DNA of 64,000 nt from Astrothelium macrocarpum (Eukaryota; Ascomycota; Dothideomycetes; Trypetheliales; Trypetheliaceae). The translations under genes and the position numbers were made by a program. The stretch is taken from positions 372,001 through 436,000 of the forward strand of contig JAGEMR010000014.1 in NCBI GenBank assembly GCA_021030915.1, given 5' to 3'. Positions 1 through 9,183 of this stretch are shown here, piece by piece; positions within the stretch are counted from its first letter, which is position 1, and every line of letters starts with the position of its first letter. Under the pieces are notes generated by a model. The model did no database searches, was not told the DNA's origin, and saw nothing but the letters and a program-made list of their open reading frames with translations.

Positions 1-826
1 GTATTTGGACAGCAGGCAACAAGTAACGGGAAATGGAGAAAATAGCAAAACTCTGGCCCGCTCAACAACCGCATTCCCATTTACCGTTTTCCGTTTTCCG
101 TTTTCCGTCTTCCGTTTCCCGTTTTCTGTCTACAGTCTCCAAAGTACCCAGGTATCTTTCTTTTTACCGTTTTCTGCTTTACTGAATCCCGTCCTACAAT
201 GACGTTGTGGGATCATCAGCTCCTATACGACGTGTAATAGAAACAGTATCCATCCTTCACAAACTGCCCTGTCACCCAGCTTCACTAAAATCCACGTTCT
301 GAGGGTCGAGAGACTTTTGAAGATCCAGCGCAAGTGCAATGACGATGGCCAGTTTTTTGTGAGAGTAACACCACGTGCCGTCGCCAAGTCAACGGATCAT
401 CAGCACGGATTATTATTCTCGATATTGGTTGCATTCATCGATGTCCATTCAAAAGTTCGGAAACGAATCATCATGCCAAATCACGATCAGAGGATGGCCA
501 GGTTCCTCAGTAGCAAATGGCGCAAATGTGGCGCTCTCGGTGAGTGGCTGATACCAGCCAGGCTTCTTCGATCCGTCGCGGTTAGACTGACACCACACGT
601 CATTCGGCATGATCATGCTCGCAACCCAGGTGCGATCACAGTCTAAAGTGATCTGAGGGTGGGTAGGTAGGTCTGGAGCCTTTTTAACGTACTCTCCCGT
701 CAATCCCGATTTCCATTCTTTACCAAATACCCAGTTTGTTTATAATTCACGAAGCATTCCATCAAATTTCTAACTATTTGTCGCGAAATCCCATTTGTTC
801 CTGGGAGAATCCGAAATTCCAAAGCC
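1..826. other. Intergenic left edge, no supported gene
   Basis: No reading frame here has a convincing start, length or protein-like composition. A minus frame at 449-703 is open for 84 codons but begins at TTG and matches no family I know. The stretch holds a 7-bp tandem repeat (84-125, listed separately). The last 100 bases are probably the promoter and leader of the gene starting at 827. The gene to the left of the window cannot be seen. Confidence 0.6.
84..125. repeat. 7-bp tandem repeat, CCGTTTT x6
   Basis: Six consecutive heptamers are visible: units 1-3 and 6 read CCGTTTT, while units 4 and 5 carry one substitution each. It is a small minisatellite in non-coding DNA with no evident function. 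Confidence 0.9.
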
Positions 827-1426
827 ATGGCCGACAAACTCCAAGCACTTGAAGGTAACGACAAGACCAAAGCCCTTTACGACAACCTACCTCAAGAGCA
901 CAAGGAAAAACAATCCTATCAAGAATGGCTTACCGAAATGTACCACAAGCAATACGATAACTGGATGCCATGGATCGAAGACCAGTACCTAAAATGGTTT
1001 GGCAAAGACAACAAGGCCTCCTATGCCACAAGAGGTACGGCCTTCCAAACCCATCTCACCCCATCACCTTCGTGTCTCTAACCTCTACTAGACACTCTTG
1101 ATAAAACCAAACTCGACTCTGTTCCTCAAGTCGGCAAGCTTCAAGGGGACGTCAACAACCTCGTCGCCGGCCAGCTCGGCAAGGACGGTCTCGCCCAACC
1201 CATAGGGGATCTCGCCTCCAAGGAAGGCATCAATCGGGCCGAGCGCGGTGGCAAGGATGACAAGGGGAATTACGTTGACGGTCCTGCGGGGACAGTCGCA
1301 AATCCAGTGGCACAAGGTGCAAGTTCGGCCGGTGGGTATTTGAGCAGTGCTGGGCAAGGGGTGAAGAGTGCAGGAGGTTACGTTGGGGGGTTGGTTGGTG
1401 GCGGAAAGGCAGAGGAGAAGAAGTAA
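827..1426 (+). CDS. Small hydrophilic protein of unknown function, 180 aa, two exons
   Basis: Exons are 827-1034 and 1092-1426. The 57-nt intron has a GTACGG donor and CTAG acceptor, and the phase-1 join rebuilds an Asp codon. The ATG sits in a good context (AAAGCCATGG). The N-terminal half is charged and aromatic, with a Tyr/Trp-rich stretch around residues 35-65 (YDNWMPWIEDQYLKWFGKDN). The C-terminal third is Gly/Ser/Ala-rich and ends in a Lys/Glu tail. There is no signal peptide or membrane helix. I recognise it only as a type of uncharacterised fungal protein, perhaps stress-related by its late-embryogenesis-like composition, and that idea is inference. It converges with the lectin gene, leaving 179 bp between their stops. 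Confidence 0.8.
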
Positions 1427-1605
1427 ATGCAGTGTGCCATGCGTATCTTGCACACATTTGCGTTGGGGAGCGCCTGGTGGTTCGGATGATTTAACGAGGT
1501 TTGGATTGATATCATAGAGCTCTGCCTTTTTGCTTTTGGACGTCTGTTTGAACCTTGATGTTATTATCACATTACTGTGCACTTAATATATCCCCATGAA
1601 CAATG

Positions 1606-2673
1606 TCATGCAAATCCCAATGCAATCCAACTTGCTTCGGCGGCATACAGCGTCGAATCGTCCCAAGTGTCCAAATGCCATCGAAAGCCCTCCCTTGTAA
1701 CATCCGTCGCATAGGTCTTAATCCTCAAATCCGCATTGCCCGCCATATCCAACATCTTCAACGCAATCAACACCGTCGGCTTCTCCTCCTTTCCCTTCCC
1801 CTCCTCCACTTTCACCTCCCCATTCACCCTTCCTCCCCCACTATCTCCCTCATTCTCCTTATCCTCCCCCTCCACCCCCTTCTCCTTTCCCTTCCTCCTC
1901 GCCGGCGGATATAACCGTCCCGGAAAGCCCACCCACGCACTACACCTCGGCTTCGGATCGCCCCAACTCCGCACATCCGCCGTCCTCACCACCCCACTCG
2001 CCACCCGCCTCTTCTCCGCAGGAAACGCAATCCACGCCATCGCGGCGCCATGCAGCCGCCCATCCCCCCACGTATCAAGATGCGCCACAAACCCGCGCCG
2101 CGTGACCTGCGTCGCGCTCGCATTCAGCCGATAATTATGCGCGCTCCCCGACGCCAGATCCAGCCGGTTCAACCACACCACGACCGTCGGATCCGCAGCG
2201 AAGGCGCGAGGGAACGTGATCGGGAGCGCGTATTCCTGCGGCGGCGGCTGCTCTTGCGCCTGTTCTTCCTCCTCATCCCCACCACCACCACCACTACCGC
2301 CCTGTCTGCTGCTGCTGCTCTTCGGCGTCGCATCCCGCGTATCCACCTGCCCGAACTGGCACTCGCGCGCGCCCGCCGCGTGCTCGATCCACGCCGCGTC
2401 CGCGCGGTGCAGCACCCCCCCGCCCCACGTCTCGACGAGCAGCGCGAAGCCGCGGCGCGTGATGTCGTGGCCGACGAGGTTGGCGCGGACCGCGGGGGCG
2501 TTGGAGGAGAGGTCGAGCGCGGAGAAGCCCGCGGCGAGGTTCGGGGCGCGCGCGTAGTGGTTTTGGCGGAAGCGGATCGGGCGTGAGACGGTGCGCGTGG
2601 GCTTGTTGGCGGGGCGGACGGAGAGGGTGGTGAAGTGGCCGGTGTCGGGTTGGGGGGTCGAGAGGTGGACCAT
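1606..2673 (-). CDS. Triple H-type lectin domain protein, 355 aa
   Basis: A single exon encodes three copies of the H-type lectin fold (discoidin/Helix agglutinin C-terminal type, Pfam H_lectin). Each copy has the recognisable pattern of an F/V-x-V hydrophobic start, then VTRxGF and a [HL]xDTWGD-x-x-L-x-x-A-x-x-W-I-A end. Copies lie near residues 25-100, 150-225 and 235-355. The first copy has ETWGGG in place of DTWGD. The third is split by a Lys/Glu/Gly-rich insertion of about 50 residues. An acidic Gln/Pro linker separates copies 1 and 2. There is no signal peptide, so the protein is probably cytosolic. The family binds GalNAc or Gal, but the sugar for this protein cannot be predicted. The coding region is very GC-rich in its first half, which creates long antisense shadow frames. 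Confidence 0.88.
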   Translation of the reverse strand: MVHLSTPQPDTGHFTTLSVRPANKPTRTVSRPIRFRQNHYARAPNLAAGFSALDLSSNAPAVRANLVGHDITRRGFALLVETWGGGVLHRADAAWIEHAAGARECQFGQVDTRDATPKSSSSRQGGSGGGGGDEEEEQAQEQPPPQEYALPITFPRAFAADPTVVVWLNRLDLASGSAHNYRLNASATQVTRRGFVAHLDTWGDGRLHGAAMAWIAFPAEKRRVASGVVRTADVRSWGDPKPRCSAWVGFPGRLYPPARRKGKEKGVEGEDKENEGDSGGGRVNGEVKVEEGKGKEEKPTVLIALKMLDMAGNADLRIKTYATDVTREGFRWHLDTWDDSTLYAAEASWIALGFA

Positions 2674-3309
2674 GGTTTTTTGGTGGGTTGGCGCGTTAGG
2701 GATGGATTGTCGGGGGGATTAGCATGGTGGAGGGGAGATGGATGGGTTGTAGCAAGGATAGATCTGTGTGGTGTAGATGAATTGCGAGGAGAGGGGGGAA
2801 AATACTAGGTCGAGAACTGGGAGGATAATGGCGCGGGTTAGTGTTGGATATTCTTGGTTTCGCGTCATTGGGGAAACCTTGGCACAGACGCGCATCCTGG
2901 CGCCGATCGTATGCAGCGTGGGGATCGATGCCATCATTGGACAATTGCAGTGACCAGCATTTCTTTGTGAAAAAGGAATTGTAAACTTATCCCGGTTTCA
3001 TGCAGACTACTAAAAAAATACTGAGTTTGGTTCTGATTTATTCGCGTGTTAAGAAACCTGCACAACACCAGTGGAAACACCACTACATGACCTCTATCCA
3101 GATTACAGCGCCTTCTGCCATGCTCGAGCTATATAGAGGATCGTGCTGAGGAACGAAGGAGCAATTTCGTTGTTCGCAGTTTTCACCAAACTCCCTGCGC
3201 ATGAGAGCGATAGCTAAAGGGACACTTCACACCGATCAGGACGACAGGAATGGCGGGGACTGACGAAATGGCTGTGAAAGTGTTTTCAAACCTTTTGAAG
3301 CATCGTACC
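2674..3309. other. Intergenic, between lectin start and DnaJ protein stop
   Basis: This stretch holds the promoter side of the lectin gene and the 3' end of the TPR/DnaJ gene, both on the minus strand. Short frames here (for example minus 2696-2944) are not protein-like. No RNA gene or repeat was seen. Confidence 0.6.
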
Positions 3310-5514
3310 TTAGAACGGGAACCCTTTTGAGAATTGCGGTCCGCCTCTTCTCCCCGCTCCACCCATCCCAGCAGCGCCAAAGGGTGATCCGCCGCCGGTT
3401 GAGAACGAAAAGCCTCCACCGCCTGGACCTCCAGCTCCTCCGCCCATCATGTTAAATAGCATTTCCGGGCTAATATTCATACCACCAGGCATACCGCCTC
3501 CGAAGCTGGCACCGCTAAAACCTGCGCCGCCACCGAACATTTCAGCCGGATCAATCAGGTCTTCTCCGCTGTCATAGCGCGCTCGTTTTCTAGAATTCAC
3601 AGTCAACATCACATTCAATTGTTTGCATGTGCATTGACGTACTGGGGATCGCTCAGCATCTCATACGCCTCACCGATATCCTTGAATCTCTCCGCCGCCT
3701 CCTCGTCGCCCGGGTTCTTGTCAGGATGATGGACGATGGCGAGCTTACGATACGCCTTTTTGATTTCGCCGTCACCCGCGTCTTTGTCAACGCCAAGGAT
3801 CTTGTAGTAGTCCTTGCGCTTGCTCTTCTTGAGCTCCATCTCCGCGTTGCGCACTTCTTTTGCAATGCCTGGTTCTGATGGATTAGTCTCTTGGATGGAT
3901 TTGAGTTCTCGTACTGCTTCTTCCCAGTCTCCAGATTCGCCTTGAGCTTTGGCTTTTGTTTTCCGGGCTTTAGTGTACGAGGGATCCAGTTCGAGTGCAC
4001 GAGTGCAATCGGCTGTGGCTTCTTTGTATTTCTTCAATTTTGTCAAGCACATTGCTCGGTTTTGTAAAATCTTGGAGTTTGTGCCTTTATTCAATGGATC
4101 CACTTCAAGGGCTTGTGTGTACGTTTCTACAGCTTGTTGGTATCTTCCCGATTTGAAGCTGTTGTTTCCATCTTCTTTCATCCGATCCAGCTTCTGTACC
4201 ATCCTTAGATATTTCAAAGCATCTTTAAAGTCCGGATCGTAATTCAGAGCTTGCCGAAAGTGTTGTATGGCTTTATCATTGTCTCCTTGTGCATATAATG
4301 CTCGTCCTCGCAAAACCAATGCCTCTGGATCTTGATTGTTGCTCCGCATCAAAGACATTGCGACGTTCTGTGCATCACCCAAGGCATTGACATTGCCCAT
4401 AATGAGATAGGCCTCTCCACGCATCAACTTCCATTTTCTAGGCACATCAACACTGGAACCGAGGCCTCGCATCGCTTGATCGAGGGCATGTAGTACCATT
4501 GATCCCGAAGTTCCCGCTCGTAGTGCGTCTTCAGCCTGCTTGACGTGTTGCAACATTATTTGCGCAGGTGCCTTGTCCTTTGCCGATGCCGGAGGTTGGA
4601 GGTGTGAATAAGTGTCTAGTGCCTCTTGTGGTCGTCCTAAAGAAGTATACACCCGTGCCAAGCGATGAAGGACTTTGGGGTTGTTGGGTTCAAGCTCATT
4701 GGCCTTTTTGCAATCTTCCAATGCTTCTGTGTATCGGTCCGCAGACATGTAAGCGGCCGCTCGATTCGAGCGATAGGTTGGTGAACATGGGTCGGTTTCA
4801 ATCGCTGTACGGAAAGAAAAACGAGTTAGTCCGGGTTACAACCCCCATGTGTCATGAAGGTGATTGTTTTGGGAAGTTTGAATGGAGAGTACGGTTACTT
4901 CTGACATCGCTATACGCTTCATTGAATTGTGCTCTTTATCAGACCAAGAATAGGGAAATTAGTATGGTCGAACCTTTGCTGTATTCCCGAATTGCGCGAT
5001 CATACTCTTTTGCTTTGAAAAATTTATTCCCTGCAGCCTTGTAAGCCTCAGCATCGGCGGATAATGACTGCTGCGGCCCATTTTCTTGTTGTGGACTTGT
5101 TGGTGTTCGATGGGGTGGAGGTGGTGGAGGTGCGTCTTCCTTTTGCTCTTCTCCATTGGTCCCATTAGCAACAGGCGATTTTTCTGGCGGACTCGTAGGC
5201 GCGGGTGTTTCCCGGTCTAGGTCCATAGGTTCGGCCATAGTGTTGAAGTAGGACGCCTTCCTCAACTCTTCCAGTGGCCGGTTCAGTGGATGAGAGCCTT
5301 CTGATGGCCTTCTGGAGGATTTGGAATCGGAACGGGATTGGTGTAACTTGGGTCTGGAGGAACTCGGTCTGCGTTCGTAATCTTCGTCTTTGCCTGACTT
5401 TTTGGGACTTTTCTTATCGGGCGAGGACGGCGGCGTGCCGAATTCGGTGGAATGTCGAGGACTGCTTGGGTCTTGGTTTGGCGTTTTTTTGGATTTGGAA
5501 AATAGATTCTTCAT
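3310..5514 (-). CDS. TPR repeat and J-domain co-chaperone (DNAJC7-like), 660 aa, three exons
   Basis: Exons are 5514-4974, 4804-3643 and 3589-3310. The introns are 169 and 53 nt, with joins in phase 1 and phase 2, and the second rebuilds DPQKRARYD. Residues 1-160 are Ser/Pro/Lys-rich and disordered. TPR units follow to about residue 500, first seen in EAYKAAGNKFFKAKEYDRAI. The J domain lies at about 511-577, with KDYYKILGVDKDA and an intact HPD near residue 540. The tail is Gly/Phe/Met-rich, as in J proteins. This layout matches the DNAJC7/TPR2 family, which passes clients between Hsp70 and Hsp90 in the cytosol. A downstream in-frame Met (NTMAEPMDL, about residue 92) is an alternative start that would drop the Ser-rich leader. 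Confidence 0.93.
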
Positions 5515-6280
5515 GATCGAGGGGATCCTGGATGCTCGGGTGGAACTTGAGCCACACTAGGCACACGACTGTAAGGAGAATACCGAGCAATGTTGTACCC
5601 AACAAAGACCTGGATATCACGCTCGGGTCATAGTCGGTCTCCAGGAGACTGACTTGAAGCAAGACATGTCAGCAGCGATAGCGAAGTGGGTCTTTCAAGC
5701 GATACGAAATTCTAGAAACTTCTGCGATGCTTTTGCCGGGCACAGCTGAGAGAGGTGTACCTACGTCAGAAGTACTGCGCAAGGCTCAACTTTTTCAACA
5801 CAGACGCCTGATCTAGGCAACACGGATAGTTTTGCAAATCGATATGGTGTTTCCAGGCTGTGATTATTTACTCTTACTCAAAAATGCCAGGTGATCCACT
5901 CCATCCCACCCCCGGTCGCGGCTACACGTTCTCATCCACCAGAGGATGGCGATTGGTACGTTCTGCCCAATCGACATCCCCCTCTGTCCATAGGTCAAGC
6001 CCTGCATGGGTATCCGCTACGTCGGGACTCTGACCGAATTCTGCAAAACAAGTTACTGGAAAGTGGCATACATCGTCAGAGTTTACGATAATGCTGCAGA
6101 GATCTTGTATTATATTACAGACGTTCATGCTATCAAATCCACCATTTACCGTATGCATATGCTTGAATGTCATTAAATATGGGTATATCCTCATCTTTTC
6201 TTGCCGCCCGATCTAGTTGCTTCGTCCCGCTTGTTACGAGAAACAAGATGCTCCAACGCCAAATTTTTTTCAAACCGTCA
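5515..6280. other. Intergenic, between DnaJ start and four-TM protein stop
   Basis: This is promoter and leader DNA for the TPR/DnaJ gene. A minus frame at 5414-5662 contains a hydrophobic run (about residues 20-45) but overlaps the start of the DnaJ coding exon by about 100 bp in another frame. I treat it as chance or a leader ORF. Nothing else is supported. Confidence 0.55.
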
Positions 6281-7256
6281 TTACACTTGCGAACTTGTCG
6301 CATCAGGCGGCGCTCTGTAACTGTCGTAACCCCCAATCCGATCTGGAGCATATGGCTGATAGTACTCATCGGCCGACCCGCCGTGAAGTTCTGTCACATT
6401 CTCTGGCCTCCCAACTCCCCCAAACGCCGCTGCTGGTGGACCACCATCACTATATCTGGTTGCTGCATTATCTGGCATTATTCCCATTTCGGTCGCCGAA
6501 GCATTGTGCGAATGTGAACCAGAGTAGTTACTGTGGGTTTCGTAGGACGGATCGTTAAACGGATTTGGTTGAAGGGCACCAGATGCGCTGGGACCTTGTC
6601 TACCAAGTGAGGTATAGGTACGAACGGGACCACTGGTCGGAGGACCAGAGCGACGATATTGATGGTATTGAACAGCTCCGTAAATAAGGGGACCAAGAAA
6701 ACAAATACTGAAGTTGGCAATGCGTATCAGTAAATTGGAAGACTTGAAGGCCAGCAGGCTGAGATCGCTCGGCTAACTCACAATATTACTGCAGAAAGAA
6801 TAGCACCTCCAGGTGCAATGTCATTTCTCGCAGCGACAATAATGTCTAATATAAGAATAACAAGCCAATAGGCAGTTTTCAAGACATTTGAGATGAGGAA
6901 CAAGATAGGTCTGAGGTGCCGCACGCAGTAAAGTACCATCTCTGTGATGGTGAGTAACAGGATGGCGACGTTAAAAGCCAATACTACAGAAGAGGCTCTG
7001 TATATACATGATTAGAATTTGTGTACGAGCTTGACCAAGCAAGAGGCTCTACTTACGCTACAACTGGCTTCTTAAAATGTCCGACAAGATTCCGATATCC
7101 ATCCTGCTCAAGGTCTGTGTCAATTTCGTTTTGGTCTTGCTCGACGACTGCCAGCAAGAAGGCCGTCACGCCGATTTCGATAATGCACCAAAAGCACTCA
7201 ACAACCCAGAATGGGATGAGAATTCGCTTCCGCCATTCGTATTCGGCTCGTGCCAT
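6281..7256 (-). CDS. Four-helix membrane protein (MARVEL-like topology), about 280 aa, three exons
   Basis: Exons are 7256-7057, 6997-6782 and 6707-6281. Donors GTAAGT and GTGAGT and two CAG acceptors give phase-2 joins that keep one frame. The protein has four hydrophobic segments: PFWVVECFWCIIEIGVTAF in exon 1, two in exon 2 (VVLAFNVAILLLTITEMVLY and a second around ISNVLKTAYWLVILILDIIV), and one across the exon 2/3 join ending GAVQYHQYRR. A Gly/Ser/Tyr-rich cytosolic tail of about 120 residues follows. The four-span fold with a soluble C-terminus resembles fungal MARVEL-like proteins, but I do not recognise a named family. I chose the first in-frame ATG (MARAEYEWRKR); the frame stays open upstream without an ATG, so an additional 5' exon is possible. 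Confidence 0.82.
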
Positions 7257-8908
7257 TTCAAGACGCTGTGGCACAGGCGATAGTGTGAGGATCTGAGATT
7301 GCTGGCTCTTGAAAAGATGTCTCCTGGAAAGGCAGTATCCTTAGGATTCAATTGTGCCTCAATGCTGAGGATTGGAGTCGGTCAAGAATTGGGTCGAGAT
7401 GATATAATTTTCAACCCAGGACGCATGAATTTAAGAGAACTTCGGATATGACCAAAAGACGGGAGCGTCCAGATAGTCCGTCTTGGCCTTAGGCCCGTAG
7501 TGTGCTGTGCCATGGTCTCTAATGGCGAAGCAAATGCAGCGCAAATAGATTGGTCGACGATCAGGGATATCGCCGGTGGGCCTTAAACGGTGCGCCCAGT
7601 GACTTTCTGGGCGCATCTACCGTTTGATAGGCTGCTACTGATTCCAGTCGTCTTAGCACCGCAGACGGCTGAGTCTCAAGCGTGACGTGCTGACTGTCGT
7701 GCCGGGGAAAAGTTGTTTTAGATGGCATTTTCAAGATCGCAGAGGAACACAATGCCAGCTCTGCGAGGCTTTGATCATCTACACAGTAGGGCATCGACGA
7801 GCGAATTCCTGACTAATTTAGCGTTTTGAAACGGACCGTCCTTTGTGGAGGGCACTGCCAAGGGGTCCAGACGTCTCTGTCCGAAAATAGATCAAGGAAG
7901 TTGCATTGAAGCTCGGCTACCAGCGCAAGCGTGCGTCCATCAAATTGGGACGGCAACATCATCCCCAATATTTTGACTTCTTTACAATTCGCTTGTGATT
8001 TTGTCAGGTCCATTCCTTATTCTGATTGTTTTCCAAGAATCTCGTCCGATTATGTCTATTGGATCTTTGAATATTCAGAGGGTTATCATCTTTGATCCGA
8101 TGCTTTCGTCACTTGTTTTGGTCATTTGAAGGCCACGCATTTCTCGCTGCTGGGCCTCTACAGCTTGGCTCTTTGATGCAGCGTCCGCTGTTACGACTGG
8201 CACCGCTCCTGGCTCTGTTGGTGAAATCAATCAATCAGATGCTACGGCTCGTATCGAACGAAATCAGTGGCTATTGAGCTGATGTAAAGGTATTGAAGTT
8301 GTACGTTGATAACTGTTGCATAAAGAAGCGGAGCCTCAAACAGCTCTACGTCATGCTGCTCAGACCGCAACATATCCCCGTCGTTGACAGTTTCAGCACT
8401 TTTGCCCATCATGATTTGACACAGACTTCTGCCGAAATAAGTACGCCTAGCAGTGTTGACCGTCCCACCTTAAAGTTATCCTCCCAAAGTAGTCCGTCTT
8501 TGGCACAAGCCAGCCAGTGGACGGTAACTTACGGTTACCTGACTGGTGTTGTTCACTGCGCCAAAATATCAAGACGTTGAGAGAACATCACGAGCGCGAG
8601 AATATGATGCTTAAGGCTAGTTCTGGAGTCATTGGCTAAAGCCGATGTATATCTATGCCCAAGTGCCTTTGACGTCGTGCTACTTGAAACCTTTTGAGTC
8701 AAATGAAAGGTGTGTGCATCTCAGGTTGATACATATAGATTGCGGAGCACACAATCAAAGATGAGCTTTGCGCCAATCCAATTCTCTTTACATGTCGAAC
8801 AAAACTTTCTGCATGAGTTCCGTCTCTTCAGGTTTACGCACCGCAACGTCAAGCTCTGCTGCTTTGGAACAGTCCAGATCAATGCCGGACTGTCCATGTG
8901 ACGGAAGC
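7257..8908. other. Gene-poor stretch, no supported gene
   Basis: All frames are broken every 60-100 codons. Some pieces look faintly coding, such as a plus frame ending at 8276 and a minus frame with a GTAAGT-like donor near 8531, but I could not join them into a gene. They could be remains of decayed genes. Confidence 0.5.
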
Positions 8909-9183
8909 TCATTGGCCGCCACCACACTGTGTGCATTGGACGAAAACGACACCTGCGTCATTACAATTGCTGCAGTGGCCTCCGCGATAGCTGAAATACA
9001 AGACTTTCTCAGTCTCGTTTGATTGGCCTTTAAGGAAGCGCCAGGGAGCTCAACTTACGCTAGAGGATGTCCAGCACAGATTTTGCACGTTAGCGCGACC
9101 CTTCCACCGAGGCAGCAATGTTGTGGGGTCGAGGATGCATTTCCAGCTGCGGAAGTCGCAGCGGGGGCTTGGGTTTCCGGCAT
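8909..9183 (-). CDS. Cysteine-rich zinc-knuckle-like small protein, 68 aa, two exons
   Basis: This gene is too short to stand out as an ORF. Exon 1 is 9183-9059 and exon 2 is 8990-8909, with a 68-nt intron (GTAAGT donor, TTTCAG acceptor) and a phase-2 join that rebuilds an Ala codon. The stop is TGA. After an Ala/Ser/Thr-rich start, the protein carries CC, then three spaced CxxC pairs: CKIC, CSNC and CTQC, each followed by a Gly within a few residues. The spacing and glycines recall the CxxCxGxG zinc motifs of DnaJ and BSD2-type proteins, so zinc binding is a reasonable inference. The role is unknown. It stands alone in a 5-kb gene-poor stretch. Consensus splice sites and an ATG preceded by a CACTATTCAAG-type leader support expression. 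Confidence 0.68.

Noticed and set aside
449..703. 84-codon minus frame near the left edge
   Set aside because: No ATG at its start, no family and no splice support; kept only as a note.
2050..2586. 178-codon plus frame antisense to the lectin gene
   Set aside because: Arg-rich shadow; the minus frame has three aligned lectin domains.
5414..5662. Minus ORF with one hydrophobic segment upstream of the DnaJ gene
   Set aside because: It overlaps the true DnaJ start in another frame, and the hydrophobic run alone is weak evidence.
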